Source: a virus. Taken from it: DNA of 30,483 bases. Positions within the stretch are counted from its first letter, which is position 1; every line of letters begins with the position of its first letter. Both the position numbers and the translations under genes were made by a program. The stretch covers positions 1 through 30,483 of the IMG/VR virus record IMGVR_UViG_3300025030_001165. One strand, given 5' to 3'. Positions 15,971 to 23,790 of this stretch are shown one piece after another. The notes below the pieces were generated by a model that was not told the DNA's origin, did not search any database, and saw only the letters and a list, made by a program, of their open reading frames with translations.

Positions 15971-16471
15971 ATGCCACCGGAACAAATTCTAAAATTCGTA
16001 TGGCAACGATGGGTAAAATCATCAGGACGAAGAAAAATATGGTGGTTCCTCCTAGCCATCCTTGTATCTTTGTCCATTGCCGTTTGGAGATTTTACCCAA
16101 ATCGAATAGATGCATTGACACCACAAGAACAACTATTTCTAGGAATACTATCGATATTAGGATGGTTGATAATTGGTCTAACATTTTCGTGCGCCTCTTT
16201 CATGTGGGAGTTGAACAACAAACCGATCAAATTTAAAAAATTACTATGGGACAAATACGGCAATTTAATATGTGAAAAATGCAATACTCAACTAATGGCA
16301 CAAGATATTGCGGGCGTTCCGGTTCTCGTAAGTCTATCTGATAAAAAATACACACCTGAATTATTTTGCAAATACTGCGATATTGCATTTCCAATAACGG
16401 ATGATAATGGAAAGAAAATACATCCGAGTGTTGTAATTTTGTCATTCAAAGAGAAATATTTGAAAGCATAA
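15971..16471 (+). CDS. two-helix membrane protein with zinc-ribbon-like C-terminus
   Basis: The start was moved to the ATG at 15971 because GGGAG lies 8 nt before it; the frame can be extended to 15956. The 166-aa product has two membrane helices (WWFLLAILVSLSIAVW and LGILSILGWLIIGLTFSCA, about residues 22-80), then two CxxC knuckles (CEKC and CKYC) about 45 residues apart in a soluble domain. The arrangement matches the cassette protein at 9381-9905. No enzymatic motif is seen. A minus-strand frame over the helices (16184-15834) is also hydrophobic but was judged a shadow. Confidence 0.6.
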   Translation: MPPEQILKFVWQRWVKSSGRRKIWWFLLAILVSLSIAVWRFYPNRIDALTPQEQLFLGILSILGWLIIGLTFSCASFMWELNNKPIKFKKLLWDKYGNLICEKCNTQLMAQDIAGVPVLVSLSDKKYTPELFCKYCDIAFPITDDNGKKIHPSVVILSFKEKYLKA

Positions 16472-16526
16472 TAGGCCGTCAATTTTGAAACAATTATCTA
16501 ATTTTTAATCAAGGAGAACCAATAAC

Positions 16527-17048
16527 ATGGCTGCAATGACCATTAAAGTGCATGCTGGCGATTGGGGCGAGACAACTGCGGCGTTTGGACCTGGTTGGAC
16601 AGGTAGGTATAGCATTGCGTTCGCCAATGGGTTCTTCAGTATCTCTCATGAATACTTCGTTGATACGGATATTTCCTCAGTCGAAATTGTGACTGAGGAG
16701 AACAGTAAACGAGTACTCGGCACCGCTGGTTGGGGTATTGCAGGAGCCACTCTTCTGGGTCCAATAGGCTTGTTAGCAGGGTTACTCCTCGGTGGTAAGG
16801 GTAAGAAAATAACATTTGTCTGCCAGTTCAAGGATGGAAAGAAGATTCTTGCTACGACTGACAATAAGACCTTCAATCTTTTCCAGATGCCCGTATTGAA
16901 AAGGCAATTCAATACAGAAACAGTTGCACCAAACCAACCGACAAAATCAGAACATCCTGTTTTATTATGCCAAATGTGTGGAAAATCCAATACTCCTGAT
17001 GATACAAACTGCATGGCTTGTAGCGCACCCATCATAGAAAATGAATAA
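16527..17048 (+). CDS. protein with glycine-rich hydrophobic segment and C-terminal zinc ribbon
   Basis: This 173-aa protein has an N-terminal beta-rich part (about 1-65), a glycine-zipper-like hydrophobic stretch (GTAGWGIAGATLLGPIGLLA, about 70-90), a second beta region (KKITFVCQFKDGKKILATTD) that resembles a small PH-like/SHOCT-associated fold, and a zinc ribbon at the end (CQMCGKSN...CMACSAPI). AAGGAG precedes the ATG. It is the fourth cassette product here that combines a hydrophobic segment with a CxxC ribbon. Function unknown. Confidence 0.6.
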   Translation: MAAMTIKVHAGDWGETTAAFGPGWTGRYSIAFANGFFSISHEYFVDTDISSVEIVTEENSKRVLGTAGWGIAGATLLGPIGLLAGLLLGGKGKKITFVCQFKDGKKILATTDNKTFNLFQMPVLKRQFNTETVAPNQPTKSEHPVLLCQMCGKSNTPDDTNCMACSAPIIENE

Positions 17049-17067
17049 TCTATAAAGGGGGAATAAA

Positions 17068-17283
17068 ATGTCCTACTCAGAAACAAAAACGACAATCATC
17101 AAAGAACTTGAAAAACTTTCTTCCCTTGCTGCCAGTGAAAGCAAGAAACTAAAAGGCGAAGATAAGAAAACTATTATTCAAATCGGCATTATTCTGAAAG
17201 TTCTTTCAAAGGGGATTTTAGAAGGCAATTTTGACAGATTACTTTCAGGAGAGAAACTTGGCCAGATAGGGTCTCGTCATTAA
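17068..17283 (+). CDS. 71-aa helical protein, unknown
   Basis: MSYSETKTTIIKELEKLSSL is followed by lysine-rich helical sequence ending in EKLGQIGSRH. An AAAGGGGG ribosome site lies upstream, and it follows the previous gene by 19 nt. Its last 95 nt overlap the convergent 72-aa gene, so one of the two C-termini may be fortuitous. Confidence 0.45.
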   Translation: MSYSETKTTIIKELEKLSSLAASESKKLKGEDKKTIIQIGIILKVLSKGILEGNFDRLLSGEKLGQIGSRH

Positions 17284-17407
17284 ATAAACATAAATAATTT
17301 GCCAATTCATTCAACGCTACAGTTTTCATTATTGGTAAGCCTGTATCTGTTTGCCCAAATGCTACTCCTGCAATATCAGAAAGTTCTTTTTCTGTATATT
17401 CAGACAA
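17189..17407 (-). CDS. 72-aa reverse-strand cassette protein, unknown
   Basis: It starts with TTG at 17407 preceded by GGAGG at 7 nt, a strong site. The product begins MSEYTEKELSDIAGVAFGQT and contains ALNELANYLCLFNDE, a soluble helical pattern. It is convergent with the 71-aa gene and starts 29 nt from the attC left box, as the reverse genes of two other cassettes do. Confidence 0.45.
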   Translation of the reverse strand: MSEYTEKELSDIAGVAFGQTDTGLPIMKTVALNELANYLCLFNDETLSGQVSLLKVICQNCLLKSPLKELSE

Positions 17408-17436
17408 ATTTAACCTCCATTAAATTAAACACCATT

Positions 17437-17529
17437 AGCCAACAAACGGTTCAACGCAGATGGCGGGATCTCCTGTTGAGTTTTAAAATTTACTTCAGTG
17501 GCCGCCGCTGGTTACCCTTGGCGTTGGGC
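17437..17529 (+). other. attC recombination site 6 (right end of array 1)
   Basis: Outer boxes AGCCAAC (17437-17443) and GTTGGGC (17523-17529). Inner arms CGGTTCAACGCAGATGGCGG and CCGCCGCTGGTTACCCTTGGC are complementary with bulges. Phage DNA resumes within about 10 nt: the repeated minus-strand promoter begins at 17577. Confidence 0.9.
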
Positions 17530-17531
17530 TT

Positions 17532-17577
17532 TTCCTTTCGTTACTCCATAATATAATCACGAATAAAGACTTGTCAA
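17532..17577 (-). promoter_or_regulatory. repeated sigma-70-like promoter, copy A
   Basis: On the minus strand TTGACA (17577-17572) and TATTAT (17553-17548) are 18 nt apart; the -35 box overlaps the stop of the GT-B gene. A copy with the same boxes, spacing and 13 of 18 spacer positions lies at 26405-26376. It points into array 1, antisense to most cassettes, and toward the glycosyltransferase and tail genes beyond. Confidence 0.7.
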
Positions 17578-18842
17578 GAGACAACACAGACTATTTTGAG
17601 AAGTTTTAATAATCTCTCATCCGGCAAGATATCCTGATATTGATAAACACTACCTTTATTTTTTGACAACCATTGTTCATTCGATTTAAAAAGATTCAGC
17701 ATCTCTTCATGATTGTTAGATTCTATAATATCAGAATACTTGCCAATCGACTCTAAAAATATTTCATAATTATCATATACGTCTTTATTTTTAATCCATT
17801 CTCTTTCTTTTTTCTCTATACTTATCACATCAATAAATAATTCATTCCATGAATTCATCATTGTGTTTATATTGTATAATTCTTCTGCTCTTCCTTTTAA
17901 TACCAAAGCGGTTTTTTTATTTACCGGTTTTGAATATAATTGGAGTATATTTTCGATGTACTCTTCAAAATTCTTACTTACTTCTACAACATGAGAAACT
18001 ATATACCTTTCAGCAATGTTATCTAATACAACTGGAATAACGCCCACCGCCATTACTTCACCAAGTACCTGTTCACAAGTCCCGAAATGATTTTTGTTCA
18101 ATGGGTATCCAAAGACACTAAAAGTAGGAATAATCTCTTTAATGTTCTGGCACATTCCCATAAAAGTAAAAGATTCATTGATCCCTCTTTTGTTTACTTC
18201 TTCTTTTATTTTCTCTTCGTCTGGCCCTGTACCACAGATAACGAATTTCGCCTCTGGGATTCTTTTAAGTATCTCTTCACATAACTTAACAAATTTAGGA
18301 TTTATTTTAGAATAATCCAACGTCCCTATATATCCGATTACGAAATCTTTATTATTTGTGTTCCTATTAACCTTCAGGTAATCTTCTACTCCTCCAGTTG
18401 TCCATATAACTGAAACCCTTTTCAATAATTCTTTATTAAAATACCTGACATCACTATTGAAACTGATAGGTGAAGATAGAACAAACTTATCTGATAATTG
18501 AGCCATTTTCTCTAAATGGACATAAGGTGGATTCAGCCCAGATACATGCGACCAAACACAGACTCTACATTCTGGGAATTTAAAATTAACAAGAAATTCA
18601 AATAGGTATGGATGGTTCCAAAAATGGATAATAACTACATCGGCTTTTTGAATAAATTCTTTTATCTCTTTATCTTCCCCCCTCATCTGACTATAAATAT
18701 AAGGAGGATCTTCACCATAATAATTCTTGTTTAATAGCAATACCGTATGATTGTTAATTTCATCCTTTTTAATCCAGTTTTTTAAAACTGTCCCTACGCC
18801 ACCCCCTAAATGAACAGCTATATGCAATATATTAATTCCCAT
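17574..18842 (-). CDS. GT-B glycosyltransferase (GT4-like)
   Basis: This 422-aa protein has the two-domain GT-B pattern: an N-terminal GGGVGTVLKN loop (about 13-22), VWSHVSGLNPP in the first domain, then the second-domain start VIGYIGTLDYSK, CGTGPDEEKIKEEV and the sugar-nucleotide region GTCEQVLGEVMAVGVIPVV. The latter corresponds to the usual E-x7-E site, of which the second Glu is clear. A C-terminal extension of about 80 residues has no recognised domain. It ends the minus-strand glycan module and would add a sugar from a nucleotide donor; acceptor unknown. Confidence 0.8.
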   Translation of the reverse strand: MGINILHIAVHLGGGVGTVLKNWIKKDEINNHTVLLLNKNYYGEDPPYIYSQMRGEDKEIKEFIQKADVVIIHFWNHPYLFEFLVNFKFPECRVCVWSHVSGLNPPYVHLEKMAQLSDKFVLSSPISFNSDVRYFNKELLKRVSVIWTTGGVEDYLKVNRNTNNKDFVIGYIGTLDYSKINPKFVKLCEEILKRIPEAKFVICGTGPDEEKIKEEVNKRGINESFTFMGMCQNIKEIIPTFSVFGYPLNKNHFGTCEQVLGEVMAVGVIPVVLDNIAERYIVSHVVEVSKNFEEYIENILQLYSKPVNKKTALVLKGRAEELYNINTMMNSWNELFIDVISIEKKEREWIKNKDVYDNYEIFLESIGKYSDIIESNNHEEMLNLFKSNEQWLSKNKGSVYQYQDILPDERLLKLLKIVCVVS

Positions 18843-18852
18843 ATTTTACCAG

Positions 18853-19518
18853 TCACTTAATAATTTCAGGCAATTCCCAATTTGGCTTCAGAAATTTATC
18901 TGGGTTGGTATGTCTTCTTGGTTGGAAATAATTACCAAAGGTAAACCAATCTGGCATAAATTCTATAGAGTCGCAAACATTTAGGAGATTCTGGGCAAAC
19001 CTTCCATCATCATCTCCTTTTGTTGTATTAAATCTAACCTTCTTTAAGATATGACCTTTTACATAAAATTCCCCTAGTCCTATAAAGCAAGGAGCTACGT
19101 CTTTAGGCTCTCTGGGGATAATAGGATGAACTGGGTGAGGACATCCATCATCGAAGGGGATTCTATCACCTCTATAATTAGATATATAAATTACGTCACT
19201 ATTCTTTTTCTTCAACTCATCCGATAACCCTTCTTCTATCATATCGTCATCGCCCATAAATCCATAGTAATCATCGTCAATGATTTCTTCTCCTGAATTT
19301 ATAAAGTGATTAAACTTAGCGTAACATTGTTCGTTGGGTTTAAGGGGTTGACATAAAAGCGGCTTCACCCAGTCTAATTCATTATTCTTGAATGGTTCTA
19401 TATCTACGGCATCACATATTGGATGAAAGATAACGCCCAGTTTCCCATAATAATGAATTAGAGTCTTGTATAAATATTTTCTGTAAAATGGGACTAAAAT
19501 GTGGACATTGATACTCAT
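18853..19518 (-). CDS. GT-A-like glycosyltransferase
   Basis: This 221-aa protein starts with the strand-loop pattern of a GT-A enzyme (INVHILVPFYRKYLYKTLIH) and has a DxD-type cluster GFMGDDDMIEEGL at about residues 87-99, followed by FIGLGEFYVKGHIL and KGDDDGRFAQNLL. These fit metal and nucleotide-sugar binding and a catalytic acidic residue. Its ATG overlaps the end of the methyltransferase gene by 4 nt. The substrate cannot be told from sequence. Confidence 0.65.
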   Translation of the reverse strand: MSINVHILVPFYRKYLYKTLIHYYGKLGVIFHPICDAVDIEPFKNNELDWVKPLLCQPLKPNEQCYAKFNHFINSGEEIIDDDYYGFMGDDDMIEEGLSDELKKKNSDVIYISNYRGDRIPFDDGCPHPVHPIIPREPKDVAPCFIGLGEFYVKGHILKKVRFNTTKGDDDGRFAQNLLNVCDSIEFMPDWFTFGNYFQPRRHTNPDKFLKPNWELPEIIK

Positions 19519-20702
19519 AAAATCTCTCCCTTGAATCCTAGACTTCTTAATTTTTCGCTTAAGACATTTATATGTGCAAATGAAGTAATAATGGTTGATT
19601 TAGCATTTAGATCCAACATCCCTGATGGAAGTACAGCATGACTATCAACTGTCATTTTTTGCTTAATCGGAGTATCGTCATACAGTTTTACGTTACATTT
19701 ATTTAATTCAGTGTTCTTCCATAAATAATGAAACTCCCTTCCAGCCCCATAAACATTTATTAATTCATTAGTTTCTTGTATTTTTTTGAATTTTTCTTTC
19801 GATTCCGATAACCTTGTATAGCTGTCTTTGATGTAATTTTTGACTGCCTGAATCACTAAGGGATTAGTAGGTGCATCTTTATTGATGGGGATTTTAGCCT
19901 TTCTAAATTTTATCGTTAAGTTCGGTAATCTCCCAGTGGAGCTTATAAGATTGGGGAAAGTTATCGTTTCGTATTCAACAATAAACCCGAATTTATTAGC
20001 GATTGCGGCCAAAGATTGGGAGCAAAAATGATGAACATGCTCCCTCATCAGAAAAAAATAAAAATCAAAAAAACTTGTATCTTTGTAATATGTTGCATCA
20101 GGAACGCTTATACACAAAACGCCATTTTCTTTTAGGACTCGATTTGTTTCTTTAAAAAATATATTCGGATCGATTAAATGTTCTACAACTTGATCCGCAA
20201 AAACCACATCGAAAAAGTCATCAACAAATGGCAGTGACTCCGCACTTGCTAGTTTAATATCCCCTTTAACTTTTTTTTGAGCAATACTTACGAAATTTTC
20301 CGTTGAATCAATCCCAAATAAGTTATCACAATAAGGAGAAAGAAAATTAAGCAATCCCCCCATCGCACAGCCAACGTCCAAAACATTACTATTTTTCTTA
20401 ATATCTTCTTCGGCTACTAAATATAAATCACTGTATCTCTTGGCGGAATCATTACTAAAACTACCGGGGATGTCCCCATTCTTATTAGGGGATTCAATAT
20501 TAGCTTGGCTGTATTCGTTACTGTAATACTCATACAATCCCTTTACTTGGGCATCAGTTAATAAATTATATATGTGGTTGCACTTACTGCATGTAACGAC
20601 AACAACGGTCTCGTATAATGGTGAATTGTCAAACCCGCCACAATTTAAGTCAAGAAGGACTTCGTATTCTTTATCTCCACAAACTACGCATCCTTTACTC
20701 AT
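19515..20702 (-). CDS. SAM-dependent C-methyltransferase-like protein
   Basis: This 395-aa protein has three parts. There is an N-terminal four-cysteine zinc site (CVVC at 5-8, CSKC at 38-41). A class I methyltransferase domain follows with motif I VLDVGCAMGG (about 107-116), FADQVVEHLIDP and LKENGVLCISVP. A C-terminal Rossmann-like domain follows with INVYGAGREFHYLW. This is the layout of sugar C-methyltransferases acting on NDP-hexoses (Methyltransf_13/14 families). It fits modification of an unusual sugar together with the neighbouring radical SAM and glycosyltransferase genes. It overlaps the radical SAM gene by 8 nt. Confidence 0.75.
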   Translation of the reverse strand: MSKGCVVCGDKEYEVLLDLNCGGFDNSPLYETVVVVTCSKCNHIYNLLTDAQVKGLYEYYSNEYSQANIESPNKNGDIPGSFSNDSAKRYSDLYLVAEEDIKKNSNVLDVGCAMGGLLNFLSPYCDNLFGIDSTENFVSIAQKKVKGDIKLASAESLPFVDDFFDVVFADQVVEHLIDPNIFFKETNRVLKENGVLCISVPDATYYKDTSFFDFYFFLMREHVHHFCSQSLAAIANKFGFIVEYETITFPNLISSTGRLPNLTIKFRKAKIPINKDAPTNPLVIQAVKNYIKDSYTRLSESKEKFKKIQETNELINVYGAGREFHYLWKNTELNKCNVKLYDDTPIKQKMTVDSHAVLPSGMLDLNAKSTIITSFAHINVLSEKLRSLGFKGEIL

Positions 20703-21660
20703 TTAATCTACCTAAAATATCTTTTGCCGAATCGTCTAAATCAACTGGCATCCCCGCGATTAATTGATTGCACTCATAACAGACTGGATGATTTTTACGT
20801 TCTTTATCAAGCATCGTTTTCCTGATTGACCCCATCAATTTATCATTCCATAGGCTTTTAAGGCTTTCATTTTTTGCATCCCCTATAACTAATTTCTTGT
20901 TCCAATCCAAGAAGCAAGCAGAGGCATGACCATCTGAGTGAATAAAAAAACTATAAAATACATACGGGCAAACAGATACTTCTTTTAATTCTTGCCCGTA
21001 TATTCCTACTTCCTGATTGACATTTTCGACCTTTACATCTCTCCAACAATTCATGGTGTGTTCTATATCACACCCATCAGAAATCGGAGTGAAAATATCC
21101 AAGAACTTTCTCTTTTCTTCGTCTGTAAGAAAATCACCACATATCTTAACAAATATAATAGTATTTTGTTTTTTCTCAGACAACATCTTGACGTTATTTA
21201 CTATATTTTCAAATATAATCGTAGAATTATTGGTAAATTCTCTGTATTTTTCTGTATTCATTGCTTCAATAGAAATATTAACCCTATCTATTCCGCTAGA
21301 AACTAAATCATCGATCAATTCTGGTGTAAGCATACTGGCGTTAGTGGTGGTATCAACCTCCAAGACTTTTGAGCTTTTCTTCGCATACCTAACCATGTCA
21401 CAGAAGTTTTTATTCAAAAGAGGTTCGCCAAAACCATAAAGCCTAATAGTTTTTACTGGACTCTTGAACACGTCTAAATCATCAATTAACTTTTTAAATA
21501 AAGGCATACTCATTATAGATGGTTGTTTTATATATTGATTCATACAAAAGCCGCACTTAAAATTACAGGCACTCGATGGATCTATAAAGATGCAATAAGG
21601 GGTTTCGAGAGGGATTTCAGATTTCAAATCCGTTCTTTTATCTAACTGAATTCTTTTCAT
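20695..21660 (-). CDS. radical SAM protein with SPASM-like C-terminus
   Basis: This 321-aa protein has the CxxxCxxC cluster motif ACNFKCGFCMNQY at residues 32-39, which binds a 4Fe-4S cluster with SAM. RLYGFGEPLLNK and TTNASMLTPEL follow as in radical SAM barrels. Extra cysteines near the end (CPYVF, ACFLDWN, VCYECN) and IGDAKNESLKSLWND match a SPASM-type auxiliary cluster domain. Related enzymes modify peptides or sugars. Its place within glycosyltransferase genes suggests a glycan or glycopeptide role. It overlaps the preceding GT2 gene by 23 nt. Confidence 0.85.
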   Translation of the reverse strand: MKRIQLDKRTDLKSEIPLETPYCIFIDPSSACNFKCGFCMNQYIKQPSIMSMPLFKKLIDDLDVFKSPVKTIRLYGFGEPLLNKNFCDMVRYAKKSSKVLEVDTTTNASMLTPELIDDLVSSGIDRVNISIEAMNTEKYREFTNNSTIIFENIVNNVKMLSEKKQNTIIFVKICGDFLTDEEKRKFLDIFTPISDGCDIEHTMNCWRDVKVENVNQEVGIYGQELKEVSVCPYVFYSFFIHSDGHASACFLDWNKKLVIGDAKNESLKSLWNDKLMGSIRKTMLDKERKNHPVCYECNQLIAGMPVDLDDSAKDILGRLNE

Positions 21661-22354
21661 TGACCATATCTCTTATTATTTTATTAAAAAGAATTCCTTC
21701 ATCTTTTAATGCTGATTGGACAGGGACTATTTTGTTTACTGTAGATGATTCCATATGGGATACATGGTCTGATACTATCCTAGCTACTTTTTTCCCCTTA
21801 AATGCCATATGAGCAAGAAGTAAATTATCCCCATAAAAGTATTTCAATTCATTAGGGATAGGTTCCCAGTCTTCTGTTCTTCCAAATTGAAACCACCCAG
21901 TCATACATTGAGAGGGATTATCTGGGAAGAACACTTTTATTCCCTCATCTTCGGGAGCGTCTTGGACATATTCGCCTAGTGGTTGCATTCTTTTAGTATT
22001 AATTTGAATTAAACCAATGCTCTTGTCTAATTCCATAATCCTGAAACAGTTATCTAAGATCCTACTCCTACAAGCAACATCATCATTCAACAACAGATAA
22101 TAATCCGTACAGCATAATTCCATCCCTGGGTTATAAGTCGCCCCTTGGTTCCCTGGAAGTTTAAGATGCTGAATTTTATTAGTTAAAGTAAAATGCTTAT
22201 TGAAATCTTTATCTTCTGTATTGTCGATGATGATGATATTTTTAACTAAATCGGATTGTTCTAATTGATTTAATGTGTATTCGAAAATATCTTTAGGACA
22301 CATCAGCATTGTAGGGATAACTACTGTAATGCACTCCCGTCTCCCTTCGGTCAT
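21638..22354 (-). CDS. family 2 glycosyltransferase
   Basis: The start was set at the ATG at 22354 because GGGAGGG lies a few nt upstream and the ATG overlaps the previous stop (ATGA); a TTG at 22390 would only add 12 unlikely residues. The 238-aa product has the GT2 fold pattern: ITVVIPTML, IIIIDNTEDKDF, LPGNQGATYNPGMELCCTDY and the DxD-like LLLNDDV, followed by YFYGDNLLLAHMAFKGKKVA. It acts on a nucleotide-sugar donor with unknown acceptor. Confidence 0.8.
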   Translation of the reverse strand: MTEGRRECITVVIPTMLMCPKDIFEYTLNQLEQSDLVKNIIIIDNTEDKDFNKHFTLTNKIQHLKLPGNQGATYNPGMELCCTDYYLLLNDDVACRSRILDNCFRIMELDKSIGLIQINTKRMQPLGEYVQDAPEDEGIKVFFPDNPSQCMTGWFQFGRTEDWEPIPNELKYFYGDNLLLAHMAFKGKKVARIVSDHVSHMESSTVNKIVPVQSALKDEGILFNKIIRDMVNEKNSVR

Positions 22355-22989
22355 TTTCCCTCCCTGATTAAATTTTCTCCCGCTTGCCAAATTGCCGATA
22401 CTTTCCCATCCACTTCTATTTGACCAATATGCTTATTGGTGCAACTTGTATCAACGTAGATTTTGTATCCTGCTTGTTTCAATTTGTTGCAAAAATAAAC
22501 GTCCTCTCCGATAGAATATTTAATTTCAGGGACTGGATTTGGCATAAAATTAAAATATGGAGCCTCTATATTCTCAAAAACCCCCATATTTATTAATAAG
22601 CATGCTGCCCCTACAGAATCAACTTCTATTAATTCTCCATCTACCCATTTTGTTACAGTATCATACTTATTTATAATTCCCCTAAATAAACATGGCTCAA
22701 ACGGTTCTTGGCGCATATAAGAAAGTCCAGAAACGATAGGCGAATTATGCGATAATAATTTAGTAATTGTATCTGGATGATGACGATGATCTACATCAAG
22801 AAAAAGGATATGGGAACACTTGTATTTCTTCGCTCCCTCTACTAATTGATTTCTAATATGCGCTAACCCTTGATATCCACCAGCATGAAAAAAAATATGC
22901 TCTATCGGCTTTTTCATACTTATGTATGATTCAAAAAATTCAACTGGTATATTATTATATGTCAATGGAACGGCAATCGCAATTTTCAT
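22351..22989 (-). CDS. GT-A-like glycosyltransferase (paralogue family, copy 2, intact)
   Basis: This 212-aa protein shares with the copies at 29738-29118 and 24140-23754 the motifs ILFLDVDHRHHPDTITKLLSH (DxD region), VSGLSYMRQEPFEP, VDSVGAACLLI, GEDVYFCNKLKQAGYKIYVD and TSCTNKHIG. It is complete, so it shows what the truncated neighbour has lost. Its ATG is immediately adjacent to the stop of the GIY-YIG gene. Confidence 0.75.
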   Translation of the reverse strand: MKIAIAVPLTYNNIPVEFFESYISMKKPIEHIFFHAGGYQGLAHIRNQLVEGAKKYKCSHILFLDVDHRHHPDTITKLLSHNSPIVSGLSYMRQEPFEPCLFRGIINKYDTVTKWVDGELIEVDSVGAACLLINMGVFENIEAPYFNFMPNPVPEIKYSIGEDVYFCNKLKQAGYKIYVDTSCTNKHIGQIEVDGKVSAIWQAGENLIREGK

Positions 22990-23790
22990 CTAAATATACC
23001 AAAATTTCAATCCGTTCGCCTTCTCCGTTCTTCCTCTACAAACATTAGTAATATTCATCCTATTTATTCCAGTATGTTTAGATGCCTCATAAAAACTTAA
23101 ATATATACATCCATTAGAACACTGTATTTTTCTTCCATTCATTTTTGTTCTTCCATTTTTTATTTTTGCGTCTTCTGATATTTTTCTTCCTGTTTGACAA
23201 ATGGACAAATTTTTTCTCCATTGATCATTTATTTCTCTACCTTTATGTATTTCTGATATTCTCTTTTTCGTCTCTTCTGTATGGTGTTTTCCATACATTG
23301 GGTTATTTTCACCACTAAGCAATTCAGACATAATAAGATTTTCTTCCTTAGACCTAACTCTTCCACTGTTAGCTCTCCCTATCATCTGTTTTGTCTCTTC
23401 AGTATGTTTTCTACCATAAAACGGGTTATCCTCTCCATCAAATCTGCCTTTGCTCGCTGCCGATTGCTTCCCTCTAGTCTCCTCACTAACGAAAGTACCT
23501 TGGCCTCCACCAGAAGTAAGATTATACCCATTAGGAACTATAGTATTTAATTCTTGAATCCAAACACATTCTCTTTCATTTAATAGATCTCTTTCACATT
23601 CTTCTAATATAGAGTAATAAAAATTATCTATTCCATATTTGACTATAGCATTTTTAATATATCCAGAGCCTGTTAATTTTTTGTGCTGGTTAAATCTTTT
23701 CTCGATATCAATACTTTGCCCAACATAGCACTTACCATTAATTTTATTTCTTATTAAATAGATACCACAAACTTTACCATTGCTTTCCAT
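22990..23790 (-). CDS. GIY-YIG homing endonuclease with NUMOD3 repeats and NUMOD1-like end
   Basis: This 266-aa protein begins with the GIY-YIG nuclease domain: CGIYLIRNKINGKCYVGQSI (GIY at 9-11, YVG at 22-24), the arginine in EKRFNQHKK and the metal-binding Glu region ERECVWIQ, ending PNGYNLTSGG (about 1-95). Two NUMOD3 DNA-binding repeats follow (GEDNPFYGRKHTEETK and GENNPMYGKHHTEETKKRI), then a NUMOD1-like helix-turn-helix at the end (IYLSFYEASKHTGINRMNIT). This is a typical free-standing phage homing endonuclease. Its start lies 37 nt inside the truncated glycosyltransferase frame. GAAGG precedes the ATG. Confidence 0.92.
   Translation of the reverse strand: MESNGKVCGIYLIRNKINGKCYVGQSIDIEKRFNQHKKLTGSGYIKNAIVKYGIDNFYYSILEECERDLLNERECVWIQELNTIVPNGYNLTSGGGQGTFVSEETRGKQSAASKGRFDGEDNPFYGRKHTEETKQMIGRANSGRVRSKEENLIMSELLSGENNPMYGKHHTEETKKRISEIHKGREINDQWRKNLSICQTGRKISEDAKIKNGRTKMNGRKIQCSNGCIYLSFYEASKHTGINRMNITNVCRGRTEKANGLKFWYI

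Larger units (their letters stand above)
9042..17529 (+). mobile_element. integron-type gene cassette array 1 (six attC sites, no integrase)
   Basis: Six attC-like sites in the same plus orientation (9233-9321, 11313-11404, 13234-13323, 15060-15146, 15779-15866, 17437-17529) divide about 8.4 kb into cassettes. Each site has an outer RYYYAAC/GTTRRRY-like pair, inner complementary arms, and a variable centre. Most genes between them read in the plus direction, opposite to the phage late operon. Contents in order: a 58-aa reverse frame; membrane/zinc-ribbon protein, Mrr nuclease and two small proteins; MunI-type R-M system; a set including a zinc-ribbon and a HEPN-like protein; a 173-aa membrane protein; four small proteins. 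No integrase or attI is seen. The left edge is approximate. Confidence 0.85.

Noticed and set aside
15834-16184. Minus-strand membrane-like frame of 116 aa
   Set aside because: The plus gene at 15971-16471 has a good ribosome site and zinc knuckles downstream; the minus frame runs into attC. Less certain than the other rejections.
9233-17529. CRISPR array
   Set aside because: The repeated elements are few, far apart, structured and of attC type; there are no regularly spaced direct repeats.
20992-21439. Plus-strand frames of 104 and 140 aa over the radical SAM gene
   Set aside because: They are antisense to a gene with clear cluster and SPASM motifs.
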